Shown: in pieces, positions 58,338 through 64,000 of the stretch
Layout: the number at the start of each line of letters is the position of its first letter
Numbering within the stretch: the stretch's first letter is position 1
Assembly (NCBI GenBank): GCA_965212525.1
Contig: CBDBVC010000013.1
Span: forward strand, 1 to 64,000
DNA from: SZUA-38 sp965212525
Lineage (GTDB): Bacteria > Pseudomonadota > Gammaproteobacteria > Xanthomonadales > SZUA-38
Length of the DNA stretch: 64,000 nt
Direction of reading: 5' to 3'
Position numbers and translations under genes: made by a program
The notes under the pieces: model-generated
Database searches by the model: none
What the model saw: only the letters and a program-made list of their open reading frames with translations
Told to the model about the DNA's origin: nothing

Positions 58338-59371
58338 GGCGTGTTCATGCGTGGCCAGGTGTCGCTCAGACGGTACCCTGTCGGCCACGGGTCGGTCTCA
58401 TCCAGTATCAGTTCGGTGCGCCCGGTAATCCAGGCACGGCCCGTCACCGTCGGTATCACGGCCGGACAGCCTTCAATCTGAGTGATGGCTTGTATGCTTG
58501 CCCTGAATTCGGAGCCGATGACTGAACGAAAGATGATCTCATCACCGATACCAATCTCTCCGCGTGCATGCATCAGTGCCAGACGCGCCGAAGCACCGGT
58601 ACCGGTCGGTGAGCGATCGAGTTTCCCAGGCTTGATAGCCACTGCATGAGTCGATGTGAGCCCCTCAGCACTCCCGGTCACGGGCCCTGCGAACAGACAG
58701 AAGGTAATCTCGTTCATGCCTTCGAGTGTGGGGTGCCTGAAACCGATCTGCTGCTGTGCAGTGGTGGCGATCTGCATGCCCATGCGTGTCAGCACATGTG
58801 CCTCGGCAGCTTCCAGCCTGACCCCGAGCTGCTCGGCATCGACAATGACGAAACTGTCGCCACCAAAGACCACAGTACAGGTCACTGAACGGCCATCATC
58901 GAGTACGATTTCGGTATCCGCAGTCGCCACGAATGAAGGCAGGTTGGTGAGTGTCACTGCCATCACTCTGCCCTGCCTGCATTGCGCAGTCACTTCAACC
59001 AGGCCACCAGGCATCTCCAGCGTGAGGCGTGTTTCAGGCTCTGACATCGGCAGGATACCGGTCTCCAGCAAGACGGTAGTGACACAGATGGTATTGGAAC
59101 CGGACATGGGCGGTACGGTCTCCGGCTCCATGATGATACAGCCCATGTCGGCTGCAGGGTTCACAGGCGGCACCAGCAGATTGACATGCCGGAACACGCC
59201 GCCGCGTGGCTCGTTCAGGAGAAAGTCCTTGAGTCTGCCGTCTTCAGCGATATATCGGGATTGCTCCCACACGCTATCGCCTGGTGGCGGTTCTACGCCC
59301 GATACCACCACATCGCCGACTTCTCCCTCGGCATGGCAACCCACGATTCTGATCGTTTTGTCTGTCTTCAT
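58334..59371 (-). CDS. Proline racemase-family enzyme with Ser/Thr in place of the two catalytic Cys
   Basis: Member of the proline racemase / 4-hydroxyproline epimerase / trans-3-hydroxyproline dehydratase family, 345 aa. The first catalytic position reads PPMSGSNTICV (Ser90 where epimerases have MCGHGT) and the second DRSPTGTGASARLA (Thr256 where they have SPCGTG). A Thr at the second site is known in trans-3-hydroxy-L-proline dehydratase, which keeps Cys at the first. GGDSFVIVD is the conserved Asp-loop. With the coupled ornithine cyclodeaminase-family gene, a dehydratase giving pyrroline-2-carboxylate is the best guess, but Ser/Thr is unusual and the activity is open. The ATG at 59371 is chosen by family length. 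Confidence 0.8.
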   Translation of the reverse strand: MKTDKTIRIVGCHAEGEVGDVVVSGVEPPPGDSVWEQSRYIAEDGRLKDFLLNEPRGGVFRHVNLLVPPVNPAADMGCIIMEPETVPPMSGSNTICVTTVLLETGILPMSEPETRLTLEMPGGLVEVTAQCRQGRVMAVTLTNLPSFVATADTEIVLDDGRSVTCTVVFGGDSFVIVDAEQLGVRLEAAEAHVLTRMGMQIATTAQQQIGFRHPTLEGMNEITFCLFAGPVTGSAEGLTSTHAVAIKPGKLDRSPTGTGASARLALMHARGEIGIGDEIIFRSVIGSEFRASIQAITQIEGCPAVIPTVTGRAWITGRTELILDETDPWPTGYRLSDTWPRMNTP

Positions 59372-59505
59372 GGTGCGTTGATAACTGCAATTGTCAGTCA
59401 GGCCGAGGTCATTGCAACACAAACGAACCATCAGGCCCATCATCATTCAGACAATCTATTGTTGAATCTCAATTGATAGAAAGTCATCACAAGGGTGGGA
59501 GTAAA

Positions 59506-59523
59506 GTGTGACGAATTTCACAC
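59506..59523. promoter_or_regulatory. CRP-type palindrome upstream of the lipoprotein hydrolase gene
   Basis: GTGTGA (59506-59511), N6 (CGAATT), TCACAC (59518-59523): a perfect TGTGA-N6-TCACA core with symmetric flanks. It lies 76 bases before the ATG at 59599 and about 135 bases before the racemase ATG on the other strand. Symmetry and core match CRP/Vfr/Clp consensus exactly. Confidence 0.6.
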
Positions 59524-59598
59524 TATTTAATACACAGTCTGTCGTTTTGAGTGTTTTGACACGACACCGGAACAGGTGAAATCTCAGGGGAGGGAACC

Positions 59599-61068
59599 AT
59601 GAAGCACGTTAAATTCCTGGTTGGCATTTTGACACTGACACTGCTCACTGCCTGCATCAACAAGCCCATCAAGTGCACAGGTGAGGATGAAGACTGTCAG
59701 TTGGAACAGCATATGCTGATGGTGGGTGATGACGGTAATCTTGGGTCCGTGATCGAATTGTCACAGCTGAAACGCCGGAACGAAATGAGCCGGGACAGCT
59801 ACCTCAGATCGAACGAGAGTGAACGCCTGAATGACATCGTTACCGGATTGAAAACCCACATGCGAGATTGCAAGCGATCGCTTGATACACCTGAACGGTG
59901 TCGAATTCAGGTTTACATTCACGGCGGCCTGCAACATCGGCGCAACAGTGTGATCAAGGCTGCCGATCTGATTGCCGCGGGTGAGATGAGCAAAGGCGGC
60001 TATCCGATTTTCGTCAACTGGCGGTCGGGGCCATTCGATACCTACGGCGATCACCTGACACGAGTTCGTCAGGGCACAATCAGCAAGTCTGCCAAATGGT
60101 TTTCTTGGCTGTATCTTCTGACTGACGCTGGCAAGGCCGTGGTTGGTGCACCCCAATCGTGGCTGGTTCAGGGCAAGCACTCGATTGATTCCATCGTAAA
60201 GAAACGACTCAGAACCGTTGACGGTGATCGTGAATTATTGCCCGAGTTCGTCACCATCGTCGATGCCGATCAGCAGTATGACTGCAATTCCGATCGAGGC
60301 TCCAGAAACAAGCGAAAGGCCTTGTGGGCGCTGACCATTCCATCGAAACTGATCACGGCACCGATCGTGACCGAGTTTGGCCAGGGTGCCTGGGATGTGA
60401 TGCGTCGTCGAACGCACACATTGTTCTGGACAACCGATGAGTTGCAACGCCTGAACTCAGACAACAATGGCAGTGGCGATGAGCTGATCTGTAAACCCAA
60501 TGACATCGGTGATGGCGGATTGAGCCGTCTGCTCGAGAACCTGATTGAACTTGACGATGAGTATGTTTTCTCGATCACCCTGATCGGACACAGCATGGGC
60601 GCGATCGTCGCCAACCGGATCATCGAGCGAGCGCCACAGCTCGATTTCGATAAAATCGTCCACATGGCTTCGGCCGACAGCATCGAAAGCACCTGGGAAA
60701 ACACGATTCATTATCTGATCAACAAAGAACAGATCAGTGAGTACAACGGTGACCGGGTGGAACCCCAGTTCTACAACCTGATGTTGCATTCGGACAACGA
60801 AAACCGGGAGCTTCATCTCTCGGGTCTGGCACCCAGTGGCAGCCTGCTGGCCTGGATAGACAATATGTACACGATCCCGCCATCAATATGGGCAAGAACA
60901 TCCGGGCGCTGGTCGAATGTTCGCAATGTGGTCCATCTGGTGCCACCAGAGATTGTGGACCGGGTACATTTCACTATTTTCTCGAGAGACCAGCCCGGAC
61001 AGCCTCAGGAGCATGGCGATTTCGACGAATGCGATTTCTGGCAAGAGAAGTTCTGGACAGGACAGTAG
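59599..61068 (+). CDS. Lipoprotein with alpha/beta-hydrolase fold, possible esterase
   Basis: Envelope lipoprotein, 489 aa. Signal sequence with lipobox LLTAC (Cys about 19). A nucleophile elbow GHSMG (in TLIGHSMGAIVANRI, about residue 332) is followed by a helix, as in lipases and PGAP1-like esterases; an HGG motif occurs earlier (VYIHGGLQHRRN, about 115), fitting an oxyanion loop. The catalytic His is not securely placed. A GGGGAGGGAACC ribosome site precedes the ATG. The CRP-type site above suggests carbon-status control. It has no close operon partner. Confidence 0.65.
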   Translation: MKHVKFLVGILTLTLLTACINKPIKCTGEDEDCQLEQHMLMVGDDGNLGSVIELSQLKRRNEMSRDSYLRSNESERLNDIVTGLKTHMRDCKRSLDTPERCRIQVYIHGGLQHRRNSVIKAADLIAAGEMSKGGYPIFVNWRSGPFDTYGDHLTRVRQGTISKSAKWFSWLYLLTDAGKAVVGAPQSWLVQGKHSIDSIVKKRLRTVDGDRELLPEFVTIVDADQQYDCNSDRGSRNKRKALWALTIPSKLITAPIVTEFGQGAWDVMRRRTHTLFWTTDELQRLNSDNNGSGDELICKPNDIGDGGLSRLLENLIELDDEYVFSITLIGHSMGAIVANRIIERAPQLDFDKIVHMASADSIESTWENTIHYLINKEQISEYNGDRVEPQFYNLMLHSDNENRELHLSGLAPSGSLLAWIDNMYTIPPSIWARTSGRWSNVRNVVHLVPPEIVDRVHFTIFSRDQPGQPQEHGDFDECDFWQEKFWTGQ

Positions 61069-61107
61069 ACGCAGTTATCCTTCAAACGCCAACAAATGCA
61101 GCCTGAC

Positions 61108-61977
61108 TCAGTAGTGTGCCAGTACTGGTCTCAGTTCATCGGCCAGAAACCGGCTGAACTGAAGCACGCGGTTGACACGTCTCAGTTCCGGATGCATCAG
61201 CAGCCACACGGCAACCGGGCCGATCTCGACACCAGCTGGAAATTCCGCAAGGTCCGCCTCGTTCTCTCCCATAAAACGTGGCAACCTGCCAATACCGATC
61301 CCCTGCCTGATGGCATCGACCGTTAACAGGACATCGTTACAGCGCATTTTCAGATCCAGGTCACTGAATGTTTCGGCCAGCCAGCTGGGGTGAGTGTCAT
61401 GATTCATCTCACCGATCCATCTGAGTGGTTCTGCGCCTGGTTTGGCAAGCCAGGATTCGACCATATCCCGGCGACCGTATACGGCTACCCGAGCCTGTCC
61501 CAGCTGTCGGCCAATCAGGTTTTCCGGTGGGGTGCTGAGTGAAAATCGGATAGCCACATCAGCTTCACGCTGGGTCAGGTTGTACAAATTATTGGAGGCG
61601 TCTATCCACAGCTCGATCCCGGGGTGCCGTCTCAGGAATTTTTCGAAGATCGGCGTCAGCAGATACGGCATCATCGCCTGGATCGTTGTCACGCGGATCG
61701 GGCCTGTCAGTGCCACATCACTGTCGGCCAGATCTGCGTCGATCAACAAGGCTTCCTGTTCGATGCGCTCCGCCCTGAGAAACAGGTCAGTGCCTGCTTC
61801 TGTCAGCTCATATCCACGCTTGAGGCGATCGAACAGCCTCACGCCAATGTCCTGCTCGAAGCTGTTGATACGCCTGGATACAGTAGACTGATTGACTGCA
61901 AGGGTCGTCGACGCACCACTGACACTGCGTGCCCGGGCCACGGCCAGAAAAAATCTCAGATCATCCCAATTATGCAT
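61108..61977 (-). CDS. LysR family transcriptional regulator
   Basis: LysR-type regulator, 289 aa. N-terminal helix-turn-helix DDLRFFLAVARARSVSGAS and VNQSTVSRRINSFEQDIGVRLFDR, then the effector-binding domain (about 90-289). The proportions are those of GcvA-type small LysR proteins. It diverges from the SRPBCC gene; a palindrome lies in the gap. Confidence 0.93.
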   Translation of the reverse strand: MHNWDDLRFFLAVARARSVSGASTTLAVNQSTVSRRINSFEQDIGVRLFDRLKRGYELTEAGTDLFLRAERIEQEALLIDADLADSDVALTGPIRVTTIQAMMPYLLTPIFEKFLRRHPGIELWIDASNNLYNLTQREADVAIRFSLSTPPENLIGRQLGQARVAVYGRRDMVESWLAKPGAEPLRWIGEMNHDTHPSWLAETFSDLDLKMRCNDVLLTVDAIRQGIGIGRLPRFMGENEADLAEFPAGVEIGPVAVWLLMHPELRRVNRVLQFSRFLADELRPVLAHY

Positions 61978-62013
61978 ATTCGCATACCTTGTATTTTTTT
62001 ATTTGCATATAAA

Positions 62014-62025
62014 TGCATATATGCA
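62014..62025. promoter_or_regulatory. Palindrome in the LysR/SRPBCC intergenic region
   Basis: TGCATATATGCA (62014-62025) is a perfect 12-base palindrome preceded by another TGCATA at 62004-62009. Position in the divergent gap fits a LysR-type operator, and a TATATT box lies just right of it at 62031-62036. Confidence 0.45.
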
Positions 62026-62099
62026 GTCATTATATTGTCTGTGAACAAGGCGATACAAGTCGTCCGATTGAGGGGACAGACAGACAAGAGGAATTGACC

Positions 62100-62627
62100 A
62101 TGAAACGCAACCCATTACCCGGTGAACACAGTTTTTCCAGTCAGAAGATCATTCAGGCCCCGGCCGAAGCTGTTTGGCAGGTGCTGGCCGACTTTTCGGT
62201 GGCCGATACCTGGGCACCACAGGTGACACAATCCTATTCACTGACTGAACACGATCGTGGCCTCGGCGCAGGACGCCATTGTGACATCAAGGGCTTTGGC
62301 AGTATCCAGGAAACCATCACCGACTGGCAGGAGGGCCGTAGCCTGACCTATGACGTCACACCGCTGGGACCAATCGCGGTCGCCTGGAGCCGCTGGTCCG
62401 TCAGGCCCATCGATGCGGACAGCTGTCAGCTGATCATTGATTTTTCCTACAATACCCGTTACGGATTGTTTGGCAGGCTGATGAATACCCTGGTCATGAA
62501 GCGCAAGCTGAACAAAGCCATCCCGCAAGGGCTGGATGCGATGAAAACTCGTGTTGAAACCGGCAAGCTGATCCGGCCGCGTCGTTCATTACCCAACGAG
62601 CCGCACCTTCTGTCATCTGCCCTCTAG
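62100..62627 (+). CDS. SRPBCC family protein
   Basis: START/Bet v1-like ligand-binding fold, 175 aa. The ATG at 62100 follows an AGAGGAA ribosome site, and the start MKRNPLPGEHSFSSQKIIQAP gives the family N-terminal strand; AEAVWQVLADFSVADTWAPQV and SIQETITDWQEGRSLTYDV are the typical polyketide-cyclase-like segments. Ligand and role unknown; the LysR neighbour may control it. Confidence 0.85.
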   Translation: MKRNPLPGEHSFSSQKIIQAPAEAVWQVLADFSVADTWAPQVTQSYSLTEHDRGLGAGRHCDIKGFGSIQETITDWQEGRSLTYDVTPLGPIAVAWSRWSVRPIDADSCQLIIDFSYNTRYGLFGRLMNTLVMKRKLNKAIPQGLDAMKTRVETGKLIRPRRSLPNEPHLLSSAL

Positions 62628-62669
62628 GCATCACCTTGTCGTGCAACATGCGGCAGTCTCGGGCTAATT

Positions 62670-62699
62670 CATGGTGCCTGTCACCTTGCAGGCACCATG
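62670..62699. terminator. Shared hairpin between convergent genes, no T-run
   Basis: CATGGTGCCTG (62670-62680) pairs perfectly with CAGGCACCATG (62689-62699), 8-base loop, between the SRPBCC and diguanylate cyclase stops. No uridine tract on either side, so function as a two-way terminator is only possible. Confidence 0.4.
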
Positions 62700-62718
62700 A
62701 TCCCTCAATCGAGAACGA

Positions 62719-63927
62719 TCAAGAGCCAGAGACACCAAGTATGGTGCGGTCCCGACCCTGATCCTTGGCCCGATACAGCGCCTGGTCTGCAGCGTGGATA
62801 AGTTCAGCAGCATCGGGGATGTCGGCGAATACAGACACACAACCGATACTGACCGTCACATCAATGGCAAGCCCATCAATTTCATAGGCCGATTCGGACA
62901 CTGCCAGACGCACCCGCTCGGATAGCGACTGCACGGCAGAGGCGTCCAGGCCCGGAAAGAGCATGAGGAATTCTTCACCACCGTAGCGGCCCATGCTGTC
63001 ACTCATGCGGATTTGTGACTTGATCCGGCCCACGGTTTCGACCAGGACAGCATCACCGGTCAGATGACCTCGACGGTCATTGATCTGCTTGAAATGATCA
63101 ATATCGAGCATGGCGACAGCCAGATGCCTTTTTTCCGATGCGGCCACAGAGATTTCATGCTCGAGTTGTTGCAGTATGGCTCGACGATTGGCAACACCGG
63201 TCAGATCATCGTGCATGGCCAGAACACGATAATGACTCTTCGCCTCGATCAGATCCGTGTTGGCCTGTTGCAGGCGTTTGCGATTGCGCTCCATGGTGCG
63301 ATAAACCAGTTGTCGCACGTATTCCACGTACAGCGACATGAAGAAAATGGTCATGTAGGCTGCAGTGAAGCGGGCGATGAATCCGCCGGAAAATTCCGGA
63401 CTGGTCGATATCGTTTCCGGCATCAGCATGAAATAGAGCCAGGCTGCCAGCACCATCAGACTGTACAGCAAGCCTTCGGCAATGCCGACAATAAAGAAAC
63501 AGAATGCCGGGTAGGTGAATACCCACAGCGCGCGGTAACCGTGATGCTCACCCAACGAGGCGAAATACATGAACATGCCGCCACAGATCAGTGCCGTCAG
63601 CCGATAGAAGAACATGCCATTAACCCGACCGCGGATCAGCAGCAGACTGGTCAGCCAGTAGGCTGCAACCAGCAGATCGATGATACCTTCGCGCCTGGGA
63701 CCGTTGATCAGATGGTAGCTGCCGAAGGACAACAGCATCAGGACCACGACCAGAGCCATACCGCCGTACAGCAGCCGCTTGCGTTCCTCCTCGAATCGCA
63801 GTGGCTGACTGCTCAGCAGAGTGACCATTTTTGTCCAGCGTCTGCCACGAGGGATCACCTGCATCGGCAAGGATTCCCGAGCAGGTCCTGGCGTATCTTT
63901 TTCACCCTGGCCCATGACACTAAGCAT
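62719..63927 (-). CDS. Membrane diguanylate cyclase (GGDEF)
   Basis: Makes c-di-GMP, 402 aa. N-terminal membrane region with about six helices (about 45-215; GGMALVVVLMLLSFGSYHLI, YRLTALICGGMFMYFASLG), a coiled-coil linker (NRKRLQQANTDLIEAKSHY) and the GGDEF domain (about 235-395) with active site RYGGEEFLMLFPG, an upstream DDLTGVANRRAI and LDIDHFKQINDRRGHLTGD. The inhibitory I-site RxxD (RMSD) lies 5 residues before GGEEF, so product inhibition is expected. ATG at 63927 or 63915. Confidence 0.94.
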   Translation of the reverse strand: MLSVMGQGEKDTPGPARESLPMQVIPRGRRWTKMVTLLSSQPLRFEEERKRLLYGGMALVVVLMLLSFGSYHLINGPRREGIIDLLVAAYWLTSLLLIRGRVNGMFFYRLTALICGGMFMYFASLGEHHGYRALWVFTYPAFCFFIVGIAEGLLYSLMVLAAWLYFMLMPETISTSPEFSGGFIARFTAAYMTIFFMSLYVEYVRQLVYRTMERNRKRLQQANTDLIEAKSHYRVLAMHDDLTGVANRRAILQQLEHEISVAASEKRHLAVAMLDIDHFKQINDRRGHLTGDAVLVETVGRIKSQIRMSDSMGRYGGEEFLMLFPGLDASAVQSLSERVRLAVSESAYEIDGLAIDVTVSIGCVSVFADIPDAAELIHAADQALYRAKDQGRDRTILGVSGS

Positions 63928-64000
63928 AGCAGGGGCTCAGGAATTATTGTGAACGGCTGGAACTGGACACTGAGGCAGTCACGATCAGGCAATCAGAGCA

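Noticed and set aside
1..64000. tRNA, rRNA, CRISPR, insertion sequences, prophage or integrase genes
   Set aside because: None could be found by eye on either strand; short or degenerate copies could be missed without a dedicated search.

Overview
The window reads as one continuous stretch of chromosome from a moderately GC-rich gammaproteobacterium outside the Enterobacterales, probably a free-living marine or aquatic heterotroph. The evidence is gene order: the block hemF-tsaC-topA-smg-dprA-LysM protein, divergent from def-fmt-rsmB-DUF4390 protein-NtrY-like kinase, and the pairs DUF2782 protein/polA and glnA/DUF4124 protein are layouts known from Pseudomonas-, Xanthomonas- and Chromatiales-like genomes. 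TRAP transport, a full TonB system and many exported hydrolases fit a life on dissolved organic matter. I saw no rRNA, tRNA, CRISPR array, insertion sequence, integrase or phage gene. Nothing can be placed at genus level from the sequence alone.

Layout. 0-4.3 kb: end-truncated Ser/Thr kinase, then a TRAP transporter for a 2-oxo-acid-like substrate whose binding protein converges on its two membrane subunits. 4.4-12 kb: polA, a TPR/PAS-like membrane sensor, two divergent Cys-rich secreted proteins and an Asp-type alpha/beta hydrolase. 12-25 kb: the conserved core block (heme synthesis, tRNA t6A, topoisomerase, DNA uptake, N-formylmethionine processing, 16S rRNA m5C methylation, NtrY-like kinase). 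25-26 kb: ubiK and a divergent TrpF-like protein. 26-36.5 kb: the main accessory system, a seven-gene operon encoding DUF3450 protein, TtpC-like ExbB, ExbB, ExbD, TonB, a TPR protein and one large TonB-dependent receptor, divergent from a secreted beta-helix protein with its own terminator. 36.5-44 kb: speE, an unannotated structured RNA candidate with promoter and terminator near 37.5 kb, glmU, dtd, an HD-domain protein, DUF4124 protein, glnA and a PEBP protein. 44-49.4 kb: TPR/sulfotransferase-like protein, YheT-like hydrolase, PlsC-like acyltransferase, SrkA-like kinase and hotdog thioesterase. 49.5-64 kb: an accessory catabolic and regulatory region with a ferredoxin-reductase/PhyH oxygenase operon, DM13 protein, two divergent exported metallohydrolases, MarR regulator, proline racemase-family enzyme with ornithine cyclodeaminase-family reductase, a lipoprotein hydrolase behind a textbook CRP-type palindrome, a LysR/SRPBCC divergent pair and a diguanylate cyclase.

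The most interesting items are the structured intergenic RNA candidate at 37.5 kb, the receptor-linked TonB2-type operon with its divergent secreted beta-helix partner, the Ser/Thr (instead of Cys/Cys) proline racemase-family enzyme coupled to a predicted imine reductase, and the TPR/PAS sensor with an unrecognised C-terminal module. Gene assignments rest on reading motifs and neighbourhoods; no database search was possible.
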